Of a stretch of DNA of 64,000 bases, positions 23,707 through 31,626 are shown piece after piece (position 1 is the first letter of the stretch; each line of letters begins with the position of its first letter). The stretch spans positions 1 through 64,000 of the forward strand of contig CANMFP010000011.1 of assembly GCA_947497265.1 (NCBI GenBank), in the 5' to 3' direction. Made by a program: the position numbers and the translations under genes. This DNA is from an uncultured Isoptericola sp. (GTDB lineage Bacteria; Actinomycetota; Actinomycetes; Actinomycetales; Cellulomonadaceae). A model generated the notes under the pieces. That model had not been told where the DNA came from, made no database searches, and saw only the letters and a program-made list of their open reading frames with translations.

Positions 23707-23756
23707 CACTTCGTCTTCTGCCCGGCACTTCGAGGTGCCGGACAGAGCGCGAAGTG
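23707..23756. repeat. Long inverted repeat between divergent TetR and ECF genes
   Basis: Arms of about 22 nt (starting CACTTCG and ending CGAAGTG) pair at about 18 of 22 positions. The inner stem is perfect (CCGGCAC with GTGCCGG around a 6-nt loop). It is located in the shared promoter region and could be a regulator site or a dispersed hairpin element. Confidence 0.65.
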
Positions 23757-23822
23757 CCGCTCAGATGTGAGGGGGGTCACCGACCCTCGCCAGGAGGGGT
23801 GAGGTTTGCCTATCCTGACCAG

Positions 23823-25589
23823 GTGACCTCCCCCCTGCTGGAGCTGCGTGGCCTGCGCGTGCGGCACCACCTGCCGCTCGACGACGGCGGCCACCGGCTC
23901 GGCGCACCGGCCCCGGACGGCGTCGACCTCGCCGTGCGACCCGGCGAGGTCGTGCTGCTCCTCGGGCCGTCGGGCTGCGGCAAGTCCACCCTGGCGCTCG
24001 CCACCAACGGGCTCGTCCCGCACGCGGTCGCCGCCGACGTCACCGGCGAGGTCGCCGCGGGCGGCCACGACGTCGCCCAGACGCGCCCGCCGCTGCTCGC
24101 CGCCGACGTCGCGATGGTCTTCCAGGACCCCGACGCCCAGGTGGTCACCGGCTCGGTGCTCGACGAGGTCTGCTTCGCCCCCGAGAACCTGTGCCTGCCG
24201 CCCGCGGAGGTGCTCGCCCGCGCGGAGGACGCCCTGCGGCAGGTCGGCCTGTGGGAGCGCCGCGAGGACGACCCGGCGCTGCTGTCCGGCGGCGGGCGCC
24301 AACGCCTCGCGCTGGCCTGCGCCCTCGCCGTGGGCGCCCGGTTGCTGGTGCTCGACGAGCCCACCGCCAACCTCGACCCCGACGGCGTCGAGCAGTTCTA
24401 CGCCACGCTGCGGTCGGTGACGGCCGCGGGCGAGAGGGGCGTGCTGCTCGTCGAGCACGACCTCGACGCCGCCGTCGACGCCGCCGACCGCGTCGTGGTG
24501 CTCGACGCCGCCGGGCGCGTCGCCACCACCGGCCCCGTGCGCGAGGTCCTCGCTGACCGGGCCGAGCTGCTCGCCGAGCTGGGCGTCTGGCTGCCCACCA
24601 CGACGATCGCCGCCCTGCGGCTGCGCGCGGCGGGCGTGCCGATCGACCCGCTGCCGCTCACCCCGGCCGAGCTCACCGCCGCCCTCGACGCCGTCACCCT
24701 CCCGGCGCCGGTGGTCGGCGAGCCGGACCGGCCGCCGCCGGACCGGCCGCCGGACGCCCGCGACGCCGTCATCAGCGTCGACCACCTCACGCTCCGCCGT
24801 GGCGGCCGGACCGTGCTCGACGACGTCAGCCTCGACGTCGCGCGCGGCGACCTGCTCGCGCTGGTCGGTGCCAACGGCGCCGGCAAGACGACGCTCGCCC
24901 AGATCGTCGCGGGCGTCCTGCGGCCCCGCCGCCGCGCCGTCGCCGGCTCCGTGCGCGTCGGCGGGCTCGACCCCTGGCGGGCGGACGTCCGCGACCTCAC
25001 CGCCGCCGTCGGCTTCGTCTTCCAGAACCCCGAGCACCAGTTCGTCACCGGCCGCGTCGACGACGAGCTCGCCCACGGCCTGCGGGTGCGCGGGGTGCCC
25101 GACGGCGAGGTCGCGGCCCGCGTGGACGACGTCCTGGACCGCTTCGGCCTGAGTCACCTGCGCGACCGCCACCCGTTCTGGCTGTCCGGCGGGCAGAAGC
25201 GCCGGCTGTCCGTCGGCACCGCGATAGTGTGCCGGCCCGACGTGCTCGTCCTCGACGAACCCACGTACGGCCAGGACCGCGAGCGCGCCGTCGAGCTCCT
25301 CGACCTGCTGACGGCTCTGCACGACGACGGCACCACCGTGGTGGTGGTCAGCCACGACATGCAGCTCGTCGCCGAGCACGCCACGCGCGTCGTGGTGCTG
25401 GCCGACGGGCGCGTCGTCGCGGACGGGAGCCCCGCCGTCGTGCTCGGTGACGACGTGGTGCTGGCCGCCGCCGGGCTGCGGACGCCGCCGCTCGCGCGCG
25501 CCACCCGAGCCCTGCGCGACCCGGCGTGGCGGGCCGTGACCCGGTTGGCCGACCTGCCCGCGGCGCGTCTCGCGGAGGTGGACGCATGA
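23823..25589 (+). CDS. ECF transporter fused ATPases (EcfA1-EcfA2)
   Basis: The protein has 588 residues with two complete ABC ATPase domains. Domain 1 (about 1-260): Walker A GPSGCGKST, Q-loop VFQDPDAQVVTGSV, signature LLSGGGRQRLALA, Walker B LLVLDEPTANLD. Domain 2 (about 310-560): GANGAGKTT, VFQNPEHQFVTGRV, WLSGGQKRRLSV, VLVLDEPTYGQD. The QDPDxQ motif is typical of energy-coupling-factor importers, and the fused layout matches YkoD. It energises vitamin uptake with EcfT and the S component that follow. GTG 23823 has a -10-like TATCCT 6 nt upstream, so it is probably leaderless. Confidence 0.93.
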   Translation: MTSPLLELRGLRVRHHLPLDDGGHRLGAPAPDGVDLAVRPGEVVLLLGPSGCGKSTLALATNGLVPHAVAADVTGEVAAGGHDVAQTRPPLLAADVAMVFQDPDAQVVTGSVLDEVCFAPENLCLPPAEVLARAEDALRQVGLWERREDDPALLSGGGRQRLALACALAVGARLLVLDEPTANLDPDGVEQFYATLRSVTAAGERGVLLVEHDLDAAVDAADRVVVLDAAGRVATTGPVREVLADRAELLAELGVWLPTTTIAALRLRAAGVPIDPLPLTPAELTAALDAVTLPAPVVGEPDRPPPDRPPDARDAVISVDHLTLRRGGRTVLDDVSLDVARGDLLALVGANGAGKTTLAQIVAGVLRPRRRAVAGSVRVGGLDPWRADVRDLTAAVGFVFQNPEHQFVTGRVDDELAHGLRVRGVPDGEVAARVDDVLDRFGLSHLRDRHPFWLSGGQKRRLSVGTAIVCRPDVLVLDEPTYGQDRERAVELLDLLTALHDDGTTVVVVSHDMQLVAEHATRVVVLADGRVVADGSPAVVLGDDVVLAAAGLRTPPLARATRALRDPAWRAVTRLADLPAARLAEVDA

Positions 25590-26362
25590 CCGGCCTGGGA
25601 GACCTGCGCTCGTACAACCCGCTCGTCAAGGTGCTCGGCCCCGTCCCCGTCATGGTCTACGTCGTGACCACTCGCGACGTCCTCACGCCGGCGCTGGTCG
25701 CGCTCGGTGCCTTCGCGGTGCTCGCCGGCATGGGTCGGCTGCGCCCGCGGGTGCTCGCCGCGATCGCCGGGGGAGCGGTGGTGCTGTGCGCTGTCATGAC
25801 GTTCTCGTTCGGCCTGCTCACCGACCCGGCGCTCGTCGAGGGCACGGCGCTGCTCGCAACCGTCGGGACGTTCGAGGTGCGGTCCGGCGCCCTGGCCGTC
25901 GGACTCGCCACCGCGGTGCGGACGGTGGCGCTGATGATGCTCGTGCTGCTCGGCGGCCTGACGACGTCGGGCGCCGAGCTCGTGCGGGCGCTGACCCAGC
26001 AGCTCCACCTGCCTTACCGCGTCGGGTACGCGGCGCTCGCGGCGCTGCGGTTCGTGCCCCGGTTCGGTCACGAGCTCGAGGTGATCCGTGGGGCTCACCG
26101 TGTCCGGGGCGTCGCGCCCGGCCGCGGGCCGGTGGTGGCCGTGCGCCGACAGGCCGGATACGTCGTGCCCCTGCTCGCCGGCGGGATCCGGCACGCCGAA
26201 CGGGTGTCGCTCGCGATGGACGCCCGGGGGTTCGGCGCCCACCCGACCCGCACCGAGCGCACCGCCGTCCCGTTCGGGGCGCGCGACGTCGTCCTGCTCC
26301 TGTCGTTCTGGGCCGGGGGCGCGGCGTGCGTCGTCCTGGCCGCGACCGTCACCCTCGCCTGA
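25586..26362 (+). CDS. ECF transporter transmembrane component EcfT
   Basis: The protein has 258 residues; its ATG overlaps the stop of the ATPase gene (ATGA). It begins MTGLGDLRSYNPLVKVLGPV, with several TM helices. The cytoplasmic coupling helices carry Arg-rich motifs: LAALRFVPRFGHELEVIRGAHRVRG, cited as RFGHELEVIRGAHRVRG, and VSLAMDARGFG, where the Ala-Arg-Gly signature engages the ATPases. It matches CbiQ/YkoC-type T components in length. It is the middle gene of the ECF operon. Confidence 0.92.
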   Translation: MTGLGDLRSYNPLVKVLGPVPVMVYVVTTRDVLTPALVALGAFAVLAGMGRLRPRVLAAIAGGAVVLCAVMTFSFGLLTDPALVEGTALLATVGTFEVRSGALAVGLATAVRTVALMMLVLLGGLTTSGAELVRALTQQLHLPYRVGYAALAALRFVPRFGHELEVIRGAHRVRGVAPGRGPVVAVRRQAGYVVPLLAGGIRHAERVSLAMDARGFGAHPTRTERTAVPFGARDVVLLLSFWAGGAACVVLAATVTLA

Positions 26363-26385
26363 CCCGTCCCGCCTCGGAGGCCTTC

Positions 26386-26970
26386 ATGAAGTCCGTCACC
26401 ACCCGCTACCTCATGACGTGCGCCGCCATCGGCGCCGCCATGGGGGTGCTGCTCGTCCCGGCCAACTTCGTGAGCGCGCCGCTCGCGGCCGCGGCACCCA
26501 TGGCCTACGCGCCGATGGTGGGGCTGTGGATCATCGGGCCGGTGCTCGCCATGGCGCTGCTGCGACGGCCGGGCGCGGGGATCCTGACCATGTTCGTGGC
26601 GGGCGTCGTGTCGTCCGCCTCCCCGGTGGGCGTCTACTCGGTCGTCACGTGCCTGATGGCGGGCGCCGCCGTCGAGCTGGCGTTCCTGGTGACCCGCTAC
26701 CGCGTCTGGCGGCCCTGGCTGTTCTTCGTGGACGCGCTGGTGTTCGGTGCGGCGTACGTCGCCTCGGGATGGGTGGCGTTCGACATGGGCGCGATGGCGC
26801 CGGCTGTCCTGGTGACGTTCGTGACGCTGATGCTGGGCAGCTTCCTGGCGTGCACGTGGTTCGGGCTGTTCCTCGCAGGGCGGTTGGCGACGGCGGGCGT
26901 GGCCCGCGGTCTCGCCCCGGCGCGAGGTGGTGCAGCGCGCGCCGAGGTAATGCGCGACGGCGCGAGGTAG
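26386..26970 (+). CDS. ECF transporter substrate-binding (S) component, YkoE-like
   Basis: The protein has 194 residues with five or six TM helices, starting MKSVTTRYLMTCAAIGAAMG 23 nt after EcfT, with CGGAGG upstream. The stretch AYAPMVGLWIIGPVLAMALL followed by RRPGAGILTMFVAGVV aligns by eye with Bacillus YkoE (AYEPIYGIWFI...IRKPGAALVSE), the S component of the thiamine/HMP transporter YkoEDC. Thiamine or its pyrimidine is therefore the likely substrate, but no TPP riboswitch is visible upstream. The last 17 or so codons lie in a 40-nt tandem duplication, so the C-terminus is probably not conserved. Confidence 0.8.
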   Translation: MKSVTTRYLMTCAAIGAAMGVLLVPANFVSAPLAAAAPMAYAPMVGLWIIGPVLAMALLRRPGAGILTMFVAGVVSSASPVGVYSVVTCLMAGAAVELAFLVTRYRVWRPWLFFVDALVFGAAYVASGWVAFDMGAMAPAVLVTFVTLMLGSFLACTWFGLFLAGRLATAGVARGLAPARGGAARAEVMRDGAR

Positions 26971-26997
26971 TGCGGCGCTCGCCGAGGTAGCACCCTT
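26918..26997. repeat. 40-nt tandem duplication at the end of the S-component gene
   Basis: Two 40-nt units (26918-26957 and 26958-26997) each contain CGGCGCGAGGT.GTGC followed by GCCGAGGTA. They cover the 3' end of the ECF S gene and reach the stop of the convergent small gene. Confidence 0.65.
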
Positions 26998-27223
26998 AGC
27001 TGCGTCCCGCGCGACGGTCCGGCTCGTCGAAACCGGCGGGCCGCCGTCGGGCACGCTGCAGGTAGCGGAGCTCGCGCACGAGGATCGCAGCCGAGAGCGT
27101 GAACGGGACCCATGCCCACCCCCGCCCGCGCAGCGCGGCCACGAGGGTGACCAGGGTGAAGGCTCCGGCGACCAGGACGGTCAGGATGCTCGCCCAGCGG
27201 ATGTCGCGCAGAGTCTGGAGCAC
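26996..27223 (-). CDS. Small two-TM membrane protein
   Basis: The protein has 75 residues from GTG 27223 (VLQTLRDIRWASILTVLVAG). The N-terminal helix ILTVLVAGAFTLVTLVAAL is followed by a basic loop and WAWVPFTLSAAILVRELRYL, then a basic tail (RARRRPAGFDEPDRRAGRS). The function is unknown. A -10-like TACGCT lies 6 nt upstream, so it is probably leaderless and divergent from the DsbA-like gene. In-frame upstream codons would run through that promoter. Confidence 0.65.
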   Translation of the reverse strand: MLQTLRDIRWASILTVLVAGAFTLVTLVAALRGRGWAWVPFTLSAAILVRELRYLQRARRRPAGFDEPDRRAGRS

Positions 27224-27287
27224 GTCCCGAGCGTAACCGGACCGGGCGGCCTCGAACCGATTCGCGTCCCGGAGTACTGTGCTGGAC

Positions 27288-27908
27288 GTGACTTCCACCG
27301 ACACCACCCCTCCCGTCGTCGACGTCTACATCGACCCGACCTGCCCGTTCGCCTGGGTGACGTCCCGCTGGGCGCTCGAGGTCGCGAAGCACCGCGACGT
27401 CGACCTCACGTTCAAGCAGATGAGCCTGTACCTCCTGAACAAGGACAAGGACATCCCCGAGTCCTATCGTGAGCGCGTCATGGCCGGCCAGGGACAGGGG
27501 CGCGTCGCCGCCGCGGTGCGGGTCGAGCACGGTGACGAGGCCTTCAGCCGCTACTACACGGAGTTCGGTACGCGCTGGCACGACCAGGGCGGAACGGACT
27601 TCGACACGGTCATCGCCGAAGCCCTCGCCGCGGCCGGCCTGCCGGCCGAGCTCGCCGACGCCGCGACGTCGGACGCCTACGACGACGCGCTCGCGACCAG
27701 CCACCGCACGGGCATGGACCCGGTCGGCGACGAGGTCGGCACGCCGACGTTCCACGTCGACGGCGTCGCGTTCTTCGGCCCGGTCCTCACGCGCGTGCCG
27801 CGCGGACAAGATGCCGTGGAGCTGTTCGACGCCGCCGTCACGCTGGCCGCCAACCCGCACTTTTTCGAGCTCAAGCGGACGCGCACCGAGAGCCCGGTCC
27901 ACGACTGA
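27288..27908 (+). CDS. DsbA-family protein like mycothiol-dependent nitroreductase Rv2466c
   Basis: The protein has 206 residues in a thioredoxin fold with helical insert. Extended similarity to M. tuberculosis Rv2466c is visible from memory: [77 protein letters not shown] and a C-terminal [13 protein letters not shown]. The active site reads CPFA where Rv2466c has CPWC, so only the first cysteine remains. It probably works with mycothiol. GTG 27288 follows a -10-like TACTGT by 7 nt, indicating a leaderless message. Confidence 0.9.
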   Translation: MTSTDTTPPVVDVYIDPTCPFAWVTSRWALEVAKHRDVDLTFKQMSLYLLNKDKDIPESYRERVMAGQGQGRVAAAVRVEHGDEAFSRYYTEFGTRWHDQGGTDFDTVIAEALAAAGLPAELADAATSDAYDDALATSHRTGMDPVGDEVGTPTFHVDGVAFFGPVLTRVPRGQDAVELFDAAVTLAANPHFFELKRTRTESPVHD

Positions 27909-27965
27909 GCCGCGAGCGACCACCGCACCACAAGCACCATCGCCGAACCACCCTCCAGGAGCACC

Positions 27966-28889
27966 GTGACCCTCGACCTGCGCATCTTCACCGAGCCCCA
28001 GCAGGGGGCCTCGTACGACACCCAGCTCGCCGTCGCCCAGGCCACCGAGAAGCTGGGGTTCAGCGCGTTCTTCCGTTCGGACCACTACCTCGCGATGGGC
28101 GGTGACGGGCTCCCGGGACCCACCGACTCCTGGACCACGCTCGCGGGGATCGCCCGGGAGACGACGACGGTGCGGCTGGGGACGCTGGTGTCCTCCGCGA
28201 CGTTCCGCCACCCCGGCGTCCTCGCGATCCAGGTCGCCCAGGTCGACCAGATGTCCGGTGGCCGGGTGGAGCTGGGGCTGGGGACCGGATGGTTCGCCGC
28301 CGAGCACGCCGCCTACGGCATCCCGTTCCCGGACAAGCGGTTCGGGATGCTCACCGAGCAGCTGGAGATCCTCACCGGGTTGTGGGGCACGCCCGTCGGC
28401 GAGACGTACGACTTCAGCGGCAGGCACTACACGCTGAGCGACTCTCCGGCGTTGCCCAAGCCGACGCAGGAGCAGATCCCGGTGATCATCGGTGGTGGTG
28501 GCCCGCGGCGGACGCCGGCGCTCGCCGCGCGTTTCGCGACCGAGTACAACCAGGCGTTCCCGGAGCTTGACGCGATCGGACCGCGCATCGGCGTGATCAA
28601 CGAGGCGCTGTCGGCGGCCGGTCGCACGCCGGATTCTCTGACGCAGTCGGTCGCGCTGGTGCTGGCGGTGGGCGCCGACGAGGCGGAGTTCTCCCGGCGT
28701 GCCGCGGCCATCGGTCGTGAGCCGGCCGAGCTGCGCGAGCACGGCATCGCGGGGACGGTGAGCGAGGCGGTGGACCGGCTCGCGTCGTTGCGTGACCAGG
28801 GCGTCGAGCGGGTGTATCTGCAGGTGCTGGACCAGCAGGACCTGGACCACCTGGACCTCATCGCCCGGGAGGTCGCACCCCAGCTCTGA
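27966..28889 (+). CDS. LLM-class F420-dependent oxidoreductase
   Basis: The protein has 307 residues from GTG 27966 with CAGGAG upstream. Luciferase-like TIM-barrel motifs: FFRSDHYLAMGGDGLPGPTD, SWTTLAGIARETTTVRLGTL, SSATFRHPGVLAIQVAQVDQ, MSGGRVELGLGTGWFAAEH, IPVIIGGGGPRRT and a late GVERVYLQVL. The SDHY and LGTLVSSATFRHP blocks are typical of F420-using members. The substrate is unknown. It follows the DsbA-like gene by 57 nt and may be co-transcribed. It ends before a strong inverted repeat. Confidence 0.9.
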   Translation: MTLDLRIFTEPQQGASYDTQLAVAQATEKLGFSAFFRSDHYLAMGGDGLPGPTDSWTTLAGIARETTTVRLGTLVSSATFRHPGVLAIQVAQVDQMSGGRVELGLGTGWFAAEHAAYGIPFPDKRFGMLTEQLEILTGLWGTPVGETYDFSGRHYTLSDSPALPKPTQEQIPVIIGGGGPRRTPALAARFATEYNQAFPELDAIGPRIGVINEALSAAGRTPDSLTQSVALVLAVGADEAEFSRRAAAIGREPAELREHGIAGTVSEAVDRLASLRDQGVERVYLQVLDQQDLDHLDLIAREVAPQL

Positions 28890-28901
28890 CCGACCCGGCA
28901 G

Positions 28902-28977
28902 CCGTTGTGGGCGCGATTCCTGGGCCAAAGAAGCCCCCAAAAGGTACAAAACGGGCCAAGAATCGCGCCCACAACGG
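28902..28977. repeat. Long inverted repeat downstream of the LLM gene
   Basis: Perfect 18-bp arms (28902-28919 starting CCGTTGTGGG; 28960-28977 ending CCCACAACGG) with further partial pairing (TGGGCC/GGGCCA) enclose an A-rich centre. It could terminate the upstream operon; the length and perfect arms are more than a simple terminator needs. Confidence 0.7.
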
Positions 28978-29072
28978 AAAGGGGAGCGGGACGGAATGAG
29001 AACGGCGCGTTGCGGGGAGCGAACGGCGCGATTTCCGGTTGGTGTAGATCTGCGCGGCGAGCGCTTCACCCC

Positions 29073-29101
29073 GTGACAGGACGTCGGCACTGGCCTAACT
29101 T
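29073..29101 (+). promoter_or_regulatory. Promoter of the glycan synthase-GH81 operon
   Basis: GTGACA (29073-29078) and TAACTT (29096-29101) are separated by 17 nt. The predicted start is near 29108, at the foot of a large hairpin, leaving a leader of about 114 nt before the synthase ATG. Confidence 0.55.
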
Positions 29102-29108
29102 GTGAGCG

Positions 29109-29155
29109 GACGACGAGGTGGGTTCCCCGAGGAGGGGGATCCACCTCTCGTCGTC
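29109..29155 (+). other. 5'-terminal stem-loop in the leader of the glycan synthase operon
   Basis: GACGACGAGGTGG at 29109-29121 pairs with CCACCTCTCGTCGTC at 29141-29155 (one 2-nt bulge), and the interior TTCCCC/GGGGGA adds a second stem. It would be the first structure of the transcript. I see no match to a known riboswitch consensus. Confidence 0.5.
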
Positions 29156-29221
29156 AGGGGGCAAGTGCAGTGCCGACGTCATGCTCGACCCACCGCCGTG
29201 CCTCGCGAAGGGGACCGTCCG

Positions 29222-30898
29222 ATGACCTCCACCCTCCATCCCCGTGCGCCGGAGCTGCCGCCACCGGTCGGGCCGGCGCCCACCGGACCTGCCACCACCG
29301 TCCAGGGCGACCCGCAGGCGGCCGCCCGGCGCCGCGACGCGAACGCCGCCGCCCACTCGCCGTCGCTGATGCTCGTGATGATGCTGGCGACGATCGGCGC
29401 CGTCGCCTACGCCGTGTTCCTGCTCGACCCGGACCACCGCGGCGACTGGTTGCCCTACGCGCTGGTGATCGTCGCCGAGTCGGTCCTGCTGGTGCTCGCG
29501 CTGCTGGCGATGTGGACCGTGCTCTCCTCCGGCTACGACCCGCGGGACTTCGCGTACCACCAGGCCCGTGAGCGACTCTTCGACGCCCCGCAGATCCTGC
29601 GCGACCGCGCCACCGACGACCCGACCCGGTGGCGGCTGTTCCTGCACGACCGCCCCGTCACCGTCGACGTCTTCGTCACGACCTGCGGGGAGGACCTCGA
29701 CACGATCGCCAGGACTGTCCGTGCCGCCGTCGCGATCCACGGCGAGCACCGCACGTGGGTGCTCGACGACGGTCGCTCGGACGGGGTCCGGGACCTCGCG
29801 GCCACGCTGGGGGCCCGGTACATCCGGCGCCTGTCCAGCGGCGGGCAGAAGGCCGGGAACGTCAACCACGCGCTGAGCATCGCCAAGGGCGACCTGTTCG
29901 TCATCCTCGACGCCGACTTCGTGCCGCGCCCCGAGCTGCTGGTCGAGACCGTGCCGTTCTTCGTGCGCGACGACGTCGCGTTCGTGCAGTCGCCGCAGAC
30001 GTACGGCAACATGAACTCGCTCATCTCGCGGGGCGCCGGCTACATGCAGGCGGTCTTCTACCGGTTCGTCCAGCCGGGCCGCAACCGGTTCAACGCGGCG
30101 TTCTGCGTGGGGACGAACGTGGTGTTCCGGCGGGCGGCCGTGGACGATATCGGCGGCATGTGCACCGACTCGAAGTCGGAGGACGTCTGGACGTCCCTGC
30201 ACCTGCACGAGCGCGGGTGGCGGTCGGTGTACATCCCGCAGACCCTGGCCGTGGGGGACACTCCGGAGACCATCGTGGCGTACGCCAAGCAGCAGCTGCG
30301 CTGGGCGACGGGCGGGTTCGAGATCCTGCTCCAGCACAACCCGCTGTCTCCGCGGCGCAACCTCACGCTGGACCAGCGCCTGCAGTACTTCGTGACCTCG
30401 ACGCACTACCTGTCGGGGATCGCGCCCCTGCTGCTCCTGCTCGTCCCGCCGCTGCAGATCTACCTGGGCCTGGCACCGATGCGCCTCGACGTGTCCGTGG
30501 GCACCTGGGCCCTGTACTACCTGGGCTTCTACGGTTTGCAGATCGCGATCGCCTTCTTCACCCTCGGGTCGTTCCGCTGGGAGGTGCTGCTGCTCGCCGC
30601 GGTGTCCTGGCCCATCTACGTCAAGGCGTTCTGGAACGCCCTGACGGGCAAGCAGCAGGCCTGGGCGGTCACCGGCCGGGTGGGCCGCGGGACGAGCCCG
30701 TTCGAGGTGATCGTGCCGCAGACGCTCTGCTTCGTGTTCCTCCTGGTGACGTCCGTGGTGGGCGTGTGGCAGTACCGCGACGACCTGCTGCCGAACCTGT
30801 CGGTGGCCTGGAACGTCACGAACACCGTGATCCTGGGCGGGTTCCTCCTCACGGCCGTGCGCGAGCACCGGGCCGTCGTCACGGGAGGTGCCGCATGA
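29222..30898 (+). CDS. Processive GT2 glycan synthase, cellulose/curdlan-synthase-like
   Basis: The protein has 558 residues. Two N-terminal TM helices (about 48-68, 76-101) precede a GT-A domain with all processive-synthase motifs: DDG at 182-184, DAD at 230-232, SKSED near 317-321 (replacing TED) and QQLRW at 357-361; FCVGTN lies at 294-299. About five further TM helices follow, forming the export channel. There is no PilZ domain, unlike c-di-GMP-controlled BcsA. It should polymerise a nucleotide sugar, probably UDP-glucose, and extrude the chain. Coupling to a GH81 beta-1,3-glucanase suggests a beta-1,3-glucan product; this is inference. Confidence 0.9.
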   Translation: MTSTLHPRAPELPPPVGPAPTGPATTVQGDPQAAARRRDANAAAHSPSLMLVMMLATIGAVAYAVFLLDPDHRGDWLPYALVIVAESVLLVLALLAMWTVLSSGYDPRDFAYHQARERLFDAPQILRDRATDDPTRWRLFLHDRPVTVDVFVTTCGEDLDTIARTVRAAVAIHGEHRTWVLDDGRSDGVRDLAATLGARYIRRLSSGGQKAGNVNHALSIAKGDLFVILDADFVPRPELLVETVPFFVRDDVAFVQSPQTYGNMNSLISRGAGYMQAVFYRFVQPGRNRFNAAFCVGTNVVFRRAAVDDIGGMCTDSKSEDVWTSLHLHERGWRSVYIPQTLAVGDTPETIVAYAKQQLRWATGGFEILLQHNPLSPRRNLTLDQRLQYFVTSTHYLSGIAPLLLLLVPPLQIYLGLAPMRLDVSVGTWALYYLGFYGLQIAIAFFTLGSFRWEVLLLAAVSWPIYVKAFWNALTGKQQAWAVTGRVGRGTSPFEVIVPQTLCFVFLLVTSVVGVWQYRDDLLPNLSVAWNVTNTVILGGFLLTAVREHRAVVTGGAA

Positions 30899-31626
30899 CC
30901 TGGGCCACCCGCCTGAAGCTGACCGTCGGCGTCGTCGTCGTGCTCGCGCTGTGCGCCACCCTGACGCTGGTCCTCAACCGCCGGATGAGCCAAGCCACGT
31001 CGGCGCAGGCGACGATCGTGGCGGAGGAGGTCGCCGTCGGGGCCGACTACGCGGGGACCGTCGTGTCGGCGCACGTGGAGCCGGGGGACGAGGTCTCCCA
31101 GGGCGACCCGTTGTTCACGATGCGCAGCCTGCTGCTCGCGCACGACCTGTCCGTCGGCCTCGTCTCGCGCCGGAACGCCTCCTACGAGGTCAGCGACGAG
31201 GGCGAGATGACGGTCGTGGCGCCCGTCGACGGCGTGGTCTCGCAGATCGCCGGCACCCCGGGCGGGTTCGTGCAGTCGGGGGAGGTGGTCGCCACCCTGC
31301 ACCGCGACGGGTCGACGGCGGTCGACGCCCGGCTGTTGCTCGACCCGGCGGACTTCGCCCGGATCGAGCCCGGGGCGTACGTGCGCATCACGCTGCCGGA
31401 CCAGAGCGAGGTCCCCGGCGAGGTCGCGTCGATCGCCGTGAGCAGCTCGCGCAACCGGGCGGAGGCGACGGTCGTCGTCGACAGCACCACGCTCGCGCAG
31501 CGCGCGGGCGCCGACCTGGTGCAGCCCGGCACGCCCGTCGTCGCGAGCGTCGAGCTGCGCGACGACGGCCCGTGGGCGGGCGTCGACCTCGCCTTCCAGC
31601 GGTTCCTGCAGAGGATCGGGCTGTGA
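30895..31626 (+). CDS. HlyD-like membrane-anchored periplasmic adaptor
   Basis: The protein has 243 residues; its ATG overlaps the synthase stop (ATGA). One N-terminal TM helix (residues about 9-28) is followed by a biotinyl/lipoyl-like half (ADYAGTVVSAHVEPGDEVSQ then GDPLFTMRS) and a second half with VVAPVDGVVSQIAGTPGGFV, VDARLLLDPADFARIEPG and VVASVELRDDG. This is the HlyD/Alg44 type of fold found beside GT2 synthases, where it forms a duct or scaffold outside the membrane. Strict gene overlap on both sides implies stoichiometric production with the synthase and the GH81 enzyme. Confidence 0.85.
   Translation: MTWATRLKLTVGVVVVLALCATLTLVLNRRMSQATSAQATIVAEEVAVGADYAGTVVSAHVEPGDEVSQGDPLFTMRSLLLAHDLSVGLVSRRNASYEVSDEGEMTVVAPVDGVVSQIAGTPGGFVQSGEVVATLHRDGSTAVDARLLLDPADFARIEPGAYVRITLPDQSEVPGEVASIAVSSSRNRAEATVVVDSTTLAQRAGADLVQPGTPVVASVELRDDGPWAGVDLAFQRFLQRIGL

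Noticed and set aside
23655..23822. TPP riboswitch before the ECF operon
   Set aside because: The YkoE-like S component suggests thiamine-type uptake, but no CTGAGA or paired TPP-box elements are present.
22881..25379. An 832-codon minus-strand frame that continues upstream of the TetR gene
   Set aside because: Only the part after ATG 23654 is TetR-like; the rest is antisense to the ECF ATPase.
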